In this document: positions 31,861 through 41,495 of the stretch, piece by piece
Layout of the letters: each line of letters opens with the position of its first letter
How positions within the stretch are numbered: position 1 is the stretch's first letter
Assembly (NCBI GenBank): GCA_029266415.1
Contig: JAQSWW010000026.1
Coordinates: forward strand, 1 to 42,731
From: Actinomycetospora sp.
GTDB lineage: Bacteria; Actinomycetota; Actinomycetes; Mycobacteriales; Pseudonocardiaceae
DNA: 42,731 nucleotides
Direction of reading: 5' to 3'
Notes under the pieces: generated by a model
What the model was told of the DNA's origin: nothing
Databases searched by the model: none
The model's input: the letters and a program-made list of their open reading frames with translations, nothing else
Program-made: the position numbers and the translations under genes

Positions 31861-32958
31861 TCACAGTTGCTGCACGACGTCCCAGCTCAGACCGTCGGCG
31901 ACGGCCAGGAAGACGTCCTGGCGCAGGTGCCGGTCACGGAGCTCGACCGTGCCGCGCGGACTCTCGTACGCCAGCCCGTCGGCCACCGACATCATCGCCG
32001 GCACCGCGGACGAGCCGGCCCGGCGCATCAGCTCGGTGAGCAGCCGCACCCCCTCGTAGCACGACTCGCCCAGGCTGTTCAGGACGGGCGCGTCGTCGCC
32101 GAACCGCCGGAAGTAGGTGGCGGCGAAGTCCAGCCCCGCGCTCGTCGCGAGGTCCTCGAAGTAGCCCGCGGACGTCGTCAGGCCCCGGGTGCTCTCCGCC
32201 CCGCTCGCGAGCAGGACGTTCTCCTCGATGAGGGAGCTGAAGCGGAGGATGTCGCGGTCGAGACCGGCCGCACCGAAGGCGCGGTTGAACTCGACGGCGT
32301 CCTCGCCGATCAGCAGCATCAGCACGGCCTCGCAGCCGCTGCGCTCGACCCGGCGCAGGACGTCGGTGAAGTCGGTCGTGCCGAGCGGCACGTACATCTC
32401 GTCGCAGACGGTCCCGCCGATGCGCCGCAGGTAGCGCGACGCCACCGCGGCGGAGCGGCGCGGCCAGACGTAGTCGTCCCCGACGATGGTCCAGCGTCGC
32501 ACCCCCGCCGTGCCGGCGAACCAGTCCAGCGTCGGGCCCAGCTGGAGGTCCGGGGTCTCGCCGGTGAGGAACAACCCCGGCCGGTGCTCGCCCCCCTCGT
32601 AGAGCGCCGTGTAGGCGTACGGGACGCGCCCGTCGATCACCGGCGCCACGGCTTCCCGGACGGCCGAGATGTGCCACCCGGTGACGGCCTCGATCGCCCC
32701 GGCACTGATCAGGGCGTCGACCTCGGTGGCGACCGCCTCGGGGTCGGCGCCCCCGTCGACGGGCACCAGGTTCAGTTCCCGGCCGAGCACTCCCCCGGCG
32801 GCGTTGATCTCGTCCACGGCGAGGGCCGCGCAGCTCTCGCACGAGGGCCCGAAGATGCCCGCGGGACCCTGGAGCGGGACCACGAGCGCCATGTCGAGCG
32901 CGTCGCGCCCCCGCGACCGGCGCGCGGTCCCCAGCCGCGGGACCGTGGGCTCAGCCAT
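31861..32958 (-). CDS. AmiC-like / urea-ABC-type substrate-binding-domain protein without evident signal peptide
   Basis: MALVVPLQGPAGIFGPSCESCAALAVDEINAAGGVLGRELNLVPVDGGADP; no hydrophobic N-terminal segment. Confidence 0.8.
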   Translation of the reverse strand: MAEPTVPRLGTARRSRGRDALDMALVVPLQGPAGIFGPSCESCAALAVDEINAAGGVLGRELNLVPVDGGADPEAVATEVDALISAGAIEAVTGWHISAVREAVAPVIDGRVPYAYTALYEGGEHRPGLFLTGETPDLQLGPTLDWFAGTAGVRRWTIVGDDYVWPRRSAAVASRYLRRIGGTVCDEMYVPLGTTDFTDVLRRVERSGCEAVLMLLIGEDAVEFNRAFGAAGLDRDILRFSSLIEENVLLASGAESTRGLTTSAGYFEDLATSAGLDFAATYFRRFGDDAPVLNSLGESCYEGVRLLTELMRRAGSSAVPAMMSVADGLAYESPRGTVELRDRHLRQDVFLAVADGLSWDVVQQL

Positions 32959-33056
32959 TCCCCGACGCTAGCGACCCGAGCGACGTGTGGTGCTCCCCCG
33001 ATCGCACCATCTGCGGTCATCCGGCGATCGCGTCCCGTCCCGCTACCATCCGAGGG

Positions 33057-33545
33057 GTGTCAGCCAGTGCGGAGCGCGCCGCGCGCACCGACGACGAAGC
33101 GCTCCGCTTGCTCTCGCTCGTCGAGCGCACGCTGACCCAGCGGCTCGAGGAGGCGCTGCGCTCCTGCGGCTCCAGCCTCGACCAGTGGCGCATCATGCGG
33201 CTGCTCGTCGACCGGGGCGGGTGCCCGATGAACGTGGTCGCCGACCACGTGCTGCTGCTGGCGCCCAAGCTGAGCAAGCTCGTGGACCGCATGGTGGCGG
33301 CCAACCTCGTCCTGCGCCGCCGGGACGACGAGGACCGGCGGCGCGTGCTCATCGTCGCCTCCGCCCGTGGACGGCGGGCGCTCGCGGAGTGGGAAGACGC
33401 CACGGCCGACATCCGCCAGCAGTACCGGGACGTCCTCGGCCCCGACGCCGAGCAGTTCGAGGCGTTGCTGCAGCGCCTGCAGGACGGCCTCGACCCCGCC
33501 GCGTCCCCCACAGTGCTGGACCAGCCGGAGGCCGCTCAGGGCTGA
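33057..33545 (+). CDS. MarR-family transcriptional regulator
   Basis: LDQWRIMRLLVDRGGCPMNVVADHVLLLAPKLSKLVDRMVAANLVLRRRDDEDRRRVLI; GTG start. Confidence 0.9.
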   Translation: MSASAERAARTDDEALRLLSLVERTLTQRLEEALRSCGSSLDQWRIMRLLVDRGGCPMNVVADHVLLLAPKLSKLVDRMVAANLVLRRRDDEDRRRVLIVASARGRRALAEWEDATADIRQQYRDVLGPDAEQFEALLQRLQDGLDPAASPTVLDQPEAAQG

Positions 33546-33578
33546 CGTCCCGGAGACCGGCGGAAACCCTCGGGCGGT

Positions 33579-33896
33579 TCAGAACGGCTTGGAGCCGGTG
33601 GGCGACAAGGGCCGGGGACCTCGCGGCAGCCAGGAGCCCCCACCGCCATCGGGACGATCATCGTCTTCCGGGGGCGCACACCAGAAACGCACCCTCCCGC
33701 CGGCGGCCATGCGTTCGTGCGGGCGCGGGTCCTGCCCGCAGACGACCGCGCCGTCCCGGCGGTCGGTGCAGGCGTCGTCCCGGCCCGGTGACACCCGCTT
33801 CGGCAGCAGACCGGCGTCGAGCACGGCGTTCTCGGCGGCCGTCACCGACAAGCCGCCCAGGTCGGGCACCTCCACGACCGACCGCCACCGACTCAT
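33579..33896 (-). CDS. Single-PASTA-domain protein
   Basis: VEVPDLGGLSVTAAENAVLDAGLLPKRVSPG. Confidence 0.65.
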   Translation of the reverse strand: MSRWRSVVEVPDLGGLSVTAAENAVLDAGLLPKRVSPGRDDACTDRRDGAVVCGQDPRPHERMAAGGRVRFWCAPPEDDDRPDGGGGSWLPRGPRPLSPTGSKPF

Positions 33897-33995
33897 GACG
33901 ACTCCCGGCCGCCCCGGGCCGAGCCCGGACCCACGGACGATCTGCCCGCACGAATCCTGCGACACGGAGGGACGACACGTCCCGTTCGTCGACGC

Positions 33996-34187
33996 TCAGG
34001 GAGAGTGGTCGTTCACCACGGCGATCTCGCTGTCCGGTCCCGGAAAGACCAGGCACGGGTCCCGCCCTTCGAAGCGCACGAGGAACGGCCCGTCCTCGCC
34101 GCGTACTTCGACGATCGTCCCGACCCGGTCAGCCTGATCGACTCGCCGACCGTGTTGGATGATCCGATCTCCCACGTTGCCGCGCAT
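33996..34187 (-). CDS. DUF1918-domain protein
   Basis: VGDRIIQHGRRVDQADRVGTIVEVRGEDGPFLVRFEGRD. Confidence 0.8.
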   Translation of the reverse strand: MRGNVGDRIIQHGRRVDQADRVGTIVEVRGEDGPFLVRFEGRDPCLVFPGPDSEIAVVNDHSP

Positions 34188-34582
34188 GGCGACTCGCCTT
34201 CTTCCCTCCAGCGCCGGCCTCACTCCGAGCACCGTCCTACGATCTGCTCGTTCGCCGATGGCTGTCAACGCAGCCCCAGGGCACGTCGATCCTTCCCGAC
34301 GAGGTTCCGGAGCGGCCTGCTGTTCCTCCCGCCGGGGACGACACCACTTCGCGTCACCGCGCTCGGGCAGATGGTCAGGGGAGCTGACTTCTCCTAGGCA
34401 GATCGAGTGACGATGCTCGGTGTGGATCGCGACGCACTGCCACACTCGCCGCACAGGTGGACGCGGCGTCGCCCACGGTCTTTCGTCGCGGGTCCAGGCG
34501 CCGTCGCCCCGCACGTTGATTCGTGCCGGCGGAATTCGTCGACGAGCAGACAAGGATCACCGAACGAGGGACGGGGACCGAC

Positions 34583-34915
34583 ATGGCGAAGTACGTGGTG
34601 TTCTTCAACTACACCGCCGAGACCTGGTCGAAGATGATCTCGACCCCGAGTGACCGTCTCGCTGCCGTGCGGGAGATGGCACGGACGGTCGGCGGTGACG
34701 TCGAGAGCCTGTACTTCATGTTCGGCGCCAAGGACGGCCTCGTGATCGTCGATGTACCCGACGCGGCCGCTGCGGCGGCCATCGCGATCGCGGTGTCGAG
34801 CACCGGCGCGGTCCAGGGCCTCGAGACCCATGAGCTGATCGACCCGGCCGACCTGGGCGGCGTGCTCGAGCGTGCCGGCAGCGCGAGGGGCGGGTACCGC
34901 CTGCCCGGTACCTGA
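34583..34915 (+). CDS. GYD-domain protein
   Basis: YVVFFNYTAETWSKMI...GGDVESLYFMFGAKDGLVIVDVPD. Confidence 0.8.
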   Translation: MAKYVVFFNYTAETWSKMISTPSDRLAAVREMARTVGGDVESLYFMFGAKDGLVIVDVPDAAAAAAIAIAVSSTGAVQGLETHELIDPADLGGVLERAGSARGGYRLPGT

Positions 34916-34962
34916 CCAACGGCGCGACGGACGACGCAGGCGAGGCCCTCGCGGCGAGCGCG

Positions 34963-35718
34963 TCAGCGGCGGTGGTGGTCGGACAGCGTCGCACCGGCCG
35001 GCAGCGCATGGATCTCGAGACGGTCGAGGTCCCGTGGACCCACCCCGACCGGACGACGCCGCTGCCGCCAGGGACGCATCGCCCACCGTCGGGACCACTC
35101 GGGCGTGGCGATGAGCGGGAGGAATCCGGCCCAGAAATCGTTCATCAGCTCCCAGAGGCAGGCTCCGTCGCTCGCCTCGGACACCGTCGCGCGGCCGGCG
35201 AAGCCGGCGACGACCTCGTCGGCGATCCAGCTCGGGTCGGCCTCGGGTAGCAGCAGGCCGTCGGTCTCCGCGTCGCTGAGCACCTCCTCGACCTGGTCAC
35301 GCCACCAGCCGATGACCTCGGCCAGGGTCGGCGAGGCGACGACGCGGTCACGCAGCAGGCGCCCGGCACCCCGCACGATCGGGTCGTCGAGACGGATGAT
35401 CACGGCGTCGGTCAGGAGGACCAGCGCTTCGAGGCCGTCCCCGGCCGCACGACGGACCGCGGGCAGGACCTGGTCCCACGATTCGCTCATCGCCGAGACG
35501 AGGGCCTCGGCGACGGCGTGCTTGGACGCGAAGTGGAAGTAGAGCGCGCCCTTGGTCGGGGCGCCGTCCCCCACCAGCTCGGTCAGCGCCGTGCCGTGGA
35601 AGCCCTGCAACGCGAAGCGCTCTCCCGCCGCCGCGAGCAGGGCACGCCTCGTGGCACGGGACCGCGCCTGCTGCGGCACCCGCGCGCCCTCCGTCGCCGA
35701 CGCGGTCTCACTCGCCAC
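34963..35718 (-). CDS. TetR/AcrR regulator, ScbR/gamma-butyrolactone-receptor-like HTH
   Basis: RRALLAAAGERFALQGFHGTALTELVGDGAPTKGALYFHFASKHAVAEALV. Confidence 0.85.
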   Translation of the reverse strand: MASETASATEGARVPQQARSRATRRALLAAAGERFALQGFHGTALTELVGDGAPTKGALYFHFASKHAVAEALVSAMSESWDQVLPAVRRAAGDGLEALVLLTDAVIIRLDDPIVRGAGRLLRDRVVASPTLAEVIGWWRDQVEEVLSDAETDGLLLPEADPSWIADEVVAGFAGRATVSEASDGACLWELMNDFWAGFLPLIATPEWSRRWAMRPWRQRRRPVGVGPRDLDRLEIHALPAGATLSDHHRR

Positions 35719-36082
35719 GGCATCTCCCCCCACCCGTCGACCAGCGCACCGACCTCGCACTCCGCTGGCCGCACCGGTCCGAGAAGTGTGGAGCCCACCC
35801 GGGCGACGTTCCATCCACCGGTCGGCGCTGTGGTGGCCGACGAATGCACGGTGTGGCCGACGAGCGGCTCCGAGCCCTTCCTCTCGAACCATACCGCCGG
35901 GTACGGTTCTGGCGCGGGCCTGGCGTCGGGGGCTGATCCGCGAGCGGGGCGGCGACGTCGCCGGAGAGGGGGCCGGCGACGTCGTCCCGCTTCCGTCGCG
36001 ACCGCCGCTCGCCGACGGGGTTCCCACTGCCGGGCCGGGTGGCACCGTGTCGATCGATGCGGGCCCGAACGGCCGGGGCGAC

Positions 36083-37495
36083 TCAGCGCGCGGGCGCGAG
36101 GGCGAGGACTTCGTCGAAGCCGGCCCGGAGGTCCTCGAGGAACGCGTCCGGGTCGGTGATGGCCGCCGGGTCGAGGGTCACCGCGATACAGCACGTGTCG
36201 CCGTGGGAGGTCAGCGTGATCATCGCCGCGCCACCCGGCAGCGGCGCGAACGCGTAGCTGCGCACGATCTGCGCGCCCGCCAGGTACGCGGGGCCTGTCA
36301 TGCCCGGGACGTTGCTGGCCTGCAGGTCGTTGGCGCTCGTCGCCCCGCCCTGGATCCGCGCGAGCAGCGGCGGCGGCAGCACGGCCAGGATCGGGGCGAT
36401 GAGGCCGAGGCCGTCGACCACCCGCTCGCCCGTGGTCCGCCGGACGACCTCCCGGACGTGCCGGATGCGCGCGACGGGGTCGGCGTCGCCCAGGGGCGCC
36501 GCGAAGCGCGTCCCGGCCCAGTGGTTCCCGCCGACGGGGTCGTCGCGGTCCCGCGTGTTCACCGGCATGCCCATCGCGAGGTGCTCGGGAATCGCGCCGA
36601 ACCGCTGGTGGTACCGACGCATCCCGCCGAGCAGGGCGGCCAGGTACGCGTCGTTGAGCGACCCGCCCGCTGCGCGGCCCGCGGCCTTGAGCGCGCCGAG
36701 GTCCACGTCGAGCGACTCGAAGCGGCGGTCCAGGCTCCGGCCGCGCAGCAGCGCCGATCGGGGCACCACGGGTCCGACGGCCGCCCGCAGCGCCGACCCG
36801 AGGAACGCGGAGCCGTCGGAGACCGTCGCCAGGGGCCGCGTGACGATCCGTCCCACCAGACCGGCGCCGACGGAGACCACGCCCAGCGCCCGGGCCGGCA
36901 CGCCCGCGACGGCCCGCGCCGCCTGCGTTACGGTGAGCCCCCACCGCGAGGGGCCGTGCCGGTCGGGCTCGGGGCGTTCGGGCTGGTCGGTGTGCTCGCG
37001 CACCCCGCTGTGCAGCATGCGCAGGATCTGCACCAGCCCCAGGCCGTCGGCGACGCTGTGGTGCACCTTGAGCACGTACGCCGCCCGCCCGCCCTCGAGC
37101 CCGGTGACGATCCGCGCCTCCCACGGTGGGCGCTCGCGGTCGAACGGGGTCCGGGCCATCGACGCCGCGAGGTCGAGGAGCTCACGCCACCCCCCGGCGC
37201 CGGGCACCTCCTCGCGGCCGAGGTGGTGCGCGAGCGCGAAGTCCGGGTCCGGCACCCAGGCCGGCGTGCCCCAGTCGCCCCACGGCTCCAGGACGCGCTC
37301 GCGCAGACGCGGCACGAACCGCGTCGCCCACTCGTGGGACGCGACGACCCGATCCCAGTCCGGCGCGGTGTCCAGGACGTCGAGGATGATGACCGGCGAC
37401 CGCAGGCGCGGGTCGACCTCGGCGCGCCACATCATGGTCTCGAGCGGGTTCATCTCGCTCGGGGTGCTGACCAGATCGCCGGTCCCGCTCGTCAT
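36083..37495 (-). CDS. Wax ester synthase/diacylglycerol acyltransferase (WS/DGAT)
   Basis: HHSVADGLGLVQIL (HHxxxDG); PFDRERPPWEARIV; SNVPGMTGPAYLAGAQI. Confidence 0.9.
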   Translation of the reverse strand: MTSGTGDLVSTPSEMNPLETMMWRAEVDPRLRSPVIILDVLDTAPDWDRVVASHEWATRFVPRLRERVLEPWGDWGTPAWVPDPDFALAHHLGREEVPGAGGWRELLDLAASMARTPFDRERPPWEARIVTGLEGGRAAYVLKVHHSVADGLGLVQILRMLHSGVREHTDQPERPEPDRHGPSRWGLTVTQAARAVAGVPARALGVVSVGAGLVGRIVTRPLATVSDGSAFLGSALRAAVGPVVPRSALLRGRSLDRRFESLDVDLGALKAAGRAAGGSLNDAYLAALLGGMRRYHQRFGAIPEHLAMGMPVNTRDRDDPVGGNHWAGTRFAAPLGDADPVARIRHVREVVRRTTGERVVDGLGLIAPILAVLPPPLLARIQGGATSANDLQASNVPGMTGPAYLAGAQIVRSYAFAPLPGGAAMITLTSHGDTCCIAVTLDPAAITDPDAFLEDLRAGFDEVLALAPAR

Positions 37496-37685
37496 GCCGT
37501 CCTCTCCGGGCCCGTCCGCCGAGCGCCGGACCAGCGTAGGACCTCGCGGGTCACGAGCGACCAGCGCGCCGCTGGGCGCCCGGTCCACCGGTGCGTCCGT
37601 CCTCGTGGGGTCCGACCGTCGGTCGGGTCGACGCGACACCGAGCTGTCCCGAGCCGCTGGACGAGAGCTCGGTGCGGAGAGGCCG

Positions 37686-39686
37686 TCAGACCTCGGGGTC
37701 GGGGACGAGGAAGTCGACCTGGGTTCCCTGCGGCCCTGGTCTGATGTGGACGTCTTCGGCGAGCTCGTGGAGGAGCTTCAGGCCGCGACCGCGGTACCCC
37801 GGGTCTCGAGGAGGCGCCCGCCATCGTCCGGTGTCCTCCACCGCGACTCGAATGCGACCGGTGTCCGTTCGGGCCACCTCGTAGGCGAAGTGGCCGTGGC
37901 CATCCGGGTAGGCGTGCTCGACGGCGTTGGTCGCCACCTCGCTGAGGGCGAGGTGGAGGTCGACCGCGTGGCCCTTGGACAGGCCCGTGCGGGCGGCCCA
38001 GGCGGTCACCTGCTGACGCATCGTCCGCAGCGATGCGGGGTCCGCGGGCAGCCGGGCGCGAAGCGGAGCGGGTATCCAGCGGACCATGACCAGGGCGATG
38101 TCGTCGTCGGCGCCGTGCCCGTCACCGCCGTCGACGGCGGCGTCGACCAGGCCGCTCGCGAGCTGTTCGGGGTGTCGGTGACCGACGGCGGCGGTCGTGC
38201 GAAGGAGTCGGTCGAGGCCCTCGTCGAGCGACTCGCCCCGCCGCTCGACGAGGCCGTCGGTGTAGAGCAGCACCGACGAGCCGGGTGTCAGCTCGAGGCT
38301 CGCCGAGCGGTAGGCAGCGACGCGCTCGCGCACCCCGAGCATCGTGCCTGCGCCTCCCGCAGGGAAGCGGACCCCGTCGTCATCGACGAGCAGCAGAGGC
38401 AGGTGCCCGGCGAGGGCCCACGTCAGGACCCCGGTCTCCCAGTCGAGGGTGAGGCAGGCGCAGGTGCTGCCCAGCGCGCCGGGGACGCCGGCGGCGAAGC
38501 GGTCCAGGCGCTCGAGTGCCTCCGCCGGGGGGTGGCCCTCGAGCAGGTAGGCGGAGAGCGCGCTGCGCAGCTGCCCCATGACCGCGGCGGCCTGCGGGCC
38601 GTGCCCCACGACGTCGCCGACCGCCAGGGCGACGGTGGTCGCGCCGATCTGCACGAGGTCGTACCAGTCGCCGCCGGCCTGGGCCTCGGTGGTGGCCGGC
38701 AGGTAGCGGGTGGCGGTGGTCAGGCGGGCGAGGGCCGGCGCGTCACGGGGCAGCAGGCTGCGTTGCAGGGTCTGGGCGAGCTCGTGCTCGACGCGATAGA
38801 GACGCTCACGTTCGAACTCGGCCAGCCGGCGCGCCGTGACGTCACGACCGATCGCCTGCCAGAGACCGTCCGGGGTGAACCACACGCTCAACTCCACCGC
38901 CACGGTCCCGCCGGCCCCATGGCGAATCTCCCAGGTCTCGTGGGCGGCCTCGTCGCGGCGAAGCCGTTCGACCAACGACGCGAGCCGGTCCTGGTCCTCG
39001 GCGCGCACGAGGTCCTGCACCCGGAGAGTCACGTGCTCCTCGCGGGACAGGCCGACCATGGCGCAGGCGGCCGGGTTGGCGTCGAGGAACTGGCCGTCCT
39101 GGTCGGCGAGCCAGATACCGTCGGTGGCGCGTTCGAACAGCAGCCGGAAGCTGTCCTCGCTGCGCTGCGCGGCCGAGACGGCCCGGGCCCGCGCCAGCGA
39201 CTCCCAGCAGCGGTTGGTGACGGTGCCGATGAGCTCGATCTCGGCTGATGTCCACTTCCGCGGGTGTGCCTGGTGCACGGCCATCCCCGCGACGAACCGT
39301 TCCTGCTTCGTGAGCGGAAAGGTGACCACGGCACGGATCCCGGTGTCGGTATAGACCGACCGCTGGACGTCATCGAGGCGGGGGTCGGTCTCGGCGTCCT
39401 CGACGACCCACGGCTCGCCCCGCCGCATCGCGTCCACCGCCTCCGCGCCGAACCCGGACATGGCGAACCGTCCGGTCAGGTGCGGAAGCCCCGAAGCCCA
39501 GTCGCCGGTCATCGTGAAGTGGTCCTCGTCGGCCTCCACCTGCGCATACGCACACCGGTCGGCTCCGACGTACTCGCCCAGCCGTTGCGCCACCAGGACC
39601 GTGATCTCATCGGCGTCCTCGAGCGGGTGCAGCTCACGCTCCAGCGACATCACGAACTCCTGGTCGGACGCCGCGGTCACCGGCAC
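37686..39686 (-). CDS. GAF-PAS-SpoIIE phosphatase-HATPase_c multidomain regulator
   Basis: GAF-like N-term, PAS (RSEDSFRLLFERATDGIWLADQDGQFLDAN), SpoIIE (AQAGGDWYDLVQ, LLYTDGLVERRGES), HATPase (LALSEVATNAVEHAYPDG). Confidence 0.9.
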   Translation of the reverse strand: MPVTAASDQEFVMSLERELHPLEDADEITVLVAQRLGEYVGADRCAYAQVEADEDHFTMTGDWASGLPHLTGRFAMSGFGAEAVDAMRRGEPWVVEDAETDPRLDDVQRSVYTDTGIRAVVTFPLTKQERFVAGMAVHQAHPRKWTSAEIELIGTVTNRCWESLARARAVSAAQRSEDSFRLLFERATDGIWLADQDGQFLDANPAACAMVGLSREEHVTLRVQDLVRAEDQDRLASLVERLRRDEAAHETWEIRHGAGGTVAVELSVWFTPDGLWQAIGRDVTARRLAEFERERLYRVEHELAQTLQRSLLPRDAPALARLTTATRYLPATTEAQAGGDWYDLVQIGATTVALAVGDVVGHGPQAAAVMGQLRSALSAYLLEGHPPAEALERLDRFAAGVPGALGSTCACLTLDWETGVLTWALAGHLPLLLVDDDGVRFPAGGAGTMLGVRERVAAYRSASLELTPGSSVLLYTDGLVERRGESLDEGLDRLLRTTAAVGHRHPEQLASGLVDAAVDGGDGHGADDDIALVMVRWIPAPLRARLPADPASLRTMRQQVTAWAARTGLSKGHAVDLHLALSEVATNAVEHAYPDGHGHFAYEVARTDTGRIRVAVEDTGRWRAPPRDPGYRGRGLKLLHELAEDVHIRPGPQGTQVDFLVPDPEV

Positions 39687-39924
39687 TCCCGCCCGGACCG
39701 GTCGGGGACGGGCAGCGGGTCACCGGACACCTTCACCCTCCCTCGATCGCATCGGACCAGGGCCTGACCCCCGTGGCTGATGGGCACCGGCTCGCCGCCC
39801 GATCCTAGGCGCCTGTCGTCCGCGACGGCCTCGGGCAACGACGTCGACCTGGCGGGCGCCCACGGGATCCACGAGGCCGAGGGCATGCTCGCGGCGCGCG
39901 TCGCGGGTGCAGTAGTTCCGCGTG

Positions 39925-40070
39925 CGCCCGCCGGGGAAGAGCGGGTGGGTGGCATAGCGCTCCCGCGCACCGCGGATGACGTCACCTACGGTGATGCTGC
40001 CCGTCCGCGCCTGCCTCCTCGTCGATCATGTCCAGGATGTGGGCGCGCATCAGCTCGTACCGCGCGGGTT
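39925..40070 (-). pseudogene. Frameshifted coding remnant lacking its 5' end
   Basis: PEPARYELMRAHILDMIDEEAGADG / single-nt shift / SITVGDVIRGARERYATHPLFPGGRTRNYCT. Confidence 0.4.
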
Positions 40071-40072
40071 CC

Positions 40073-40112
40073 GGGCGCGGCAGGATTCGAACCTGCGACC
40101 GACGGCTTGCAA
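40073..40112 (-). other. tRNA 3'-half fragment (T-arm, acceptor 3' strand, part of anticodon arm)
   Basis: Reverse complement TTGCAAGCCGTCGGTCGCAGGTTCGAATCCTGCCGCGCCC; T-arm GCAGG-TTCGAAT-CCTGC; no matching 5' half. Confidence 0.65.
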
Positions 40113-40384
40113 GGATGTGAGAAGTCGTGCCGCGAGGCTCCTACCAGCATCTTTGTTCTCACTCGAGTGTCTCTGAGGGGCCCACGAGTCCTTCGTGGTC
40201 TCTAGTTCGCACCACGATCCGCACCACGCGGGGCGATCTTTCTCAGCTCGCGTCCGATTCGAGGCCGGTCTCGCCTCGCGGTGGCTTTCCAACACCCGGC
40301 CAGTTCATGGCACCAGCTGCTCCGCGTAGCGAGCTGATGCCCATCCCCGGTGCCGCACGGATCAGGGCGCCGCCCTGAGCGGAC

Positions 40385-40530
40385 CAACGATCCGGCCCGG
40401 GGCAGGCGGATTCGGCCCTCGCGCGGCAGCCGGCCCGTACGAGTCGGAGGGACGTCGTCCACCGCGCTGACCATGGTGGCGCGGGCGACGAGCCCGCAGA
40501 CCAGAGTGTCGAGGACGTCGTCGGAGGCCA
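40385..40530 (-). pseudogene. C-terminal remnant resembling a DUF429 protein
   Basis: ASDDVLDTLVCGLVARATM...LPREGRIRLPRAGSL resembles DUF429 C-termini (DALVAALVARA...EGWIHLP). Confidence 0.4.
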
Positions 40531-40622
40531 CGCACGCTTCGTTCAGCGGCGACCTGGTAGCGCGGGCGGGCCGGTGCGCGGCTCTGCGCTCATCCCTGGT
40601 TCGACCCGGCAGCGCCTCCACA

Positions 40623-41462
40623 TCAGCTCACTCCACCGCTTTCGAGGTTGGCCAGGGCGTGATCGAGTTCGTTGGCGAGTGCGCGGAGTCTGCGGATCTC
40701 GACCTGGACCGGGGAGGCCTGGTGGTCCACGCGGGCGTCGACATCGAAGACGGTGTTCGCGCGGTGCCAGACGCTGAACGCCTCCAGCCCTCGTCCTCCG
40801 GCGTCCTGGGTCACGCCTTCCAGGAGCAGGAGCGGGTCCCCGTTCGGGACGGCGAGGACGGAGGCGGGTTCGCCCTGGGCGGCGACGGCTTGTACCTGTC
40901 GGGGGCCTCCCACCGGCACGTGCCCCGCGTCGCGCATCAGGGAGAGCAACGAGGAGCCGTCCAGGAGCTCCGCGGTGAAGTGGGGGAACAGCTCGATCGG
41001 CACGAAGGTCCGGACGAAGGCCACGGGGACGTCGTCCAGGCAGCGCACCCGCTCGATGCGCCAGGTGCGTCCGGGTCCCACCGCGGCGCGGGCGGCCGCG
41101 GTGGGCTCGGCCTCGGTCAGGCTGAGAACCCGGGTCGCCAGGTGCTGACCGCGGGCGGCGGCCTGCTCGTCGAGCCCGCCGGCCCGTTGCAGCGTCCGGC
41201 GGAGGACGGGTGGGGTGGCCACGACGCTGCCCCGCCCCCGTTGTCGGTGGATCAGGCCTGCGGCAGCGAGCCCGGCCAGTGCCTGCCGCACGACGCTGCG
41301 TGCCACGCCGAACCGACGCTGGAGTTCCTCCTCGGTCGGCAGGGCGTCGCCGGGGACGAAACGCTGCTCCTCGATCCACCGGCGGAGGATGTCGCTGATC
41401 TGTGCGTGCAGCGGCTCGGCCGCCGACCGGTGCAGCTGCGCGGAGAGGTCGTCCGCGTCCAC
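40623..41462 (-). CDS. GntR-family regulator with UTRA domain
   Basis: PLHAQISDILRRWIEEQRFVPGDALPTEEELQRRFGVARSVVRQALAGLAAAGLIHRQRGRGSVV. Confidence 0.92.
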   Translation of the reverse strand: MDADDLSAQLHRSAAEPLHAQISDILRRWIEEQRFVPGDALPTEEELQRRFGVARSVVRQALAGLAAAGLIHRQRGRGSVVATPPVLRRTLQRAGGLDEQAAARGQHLATRVLSLTEAEPTAAARAAVGPGRTWRIERVRCLDDVPVAFVRTFVPIELFPHFTAELLDGSSLLSLMRDAGHVPVGGPRQVQAVAAQGEPASVLAVPNGDPLLLLEGVTQDAGGRGLEAFSVWHRANTVFDVDARVDHQASPVQVEIRRLRALANELDHALANLESGGVS

Positions 41463-41495
41463 GTGTGTCCCCCGTTCGACGTGCCGGAGGCCAGT

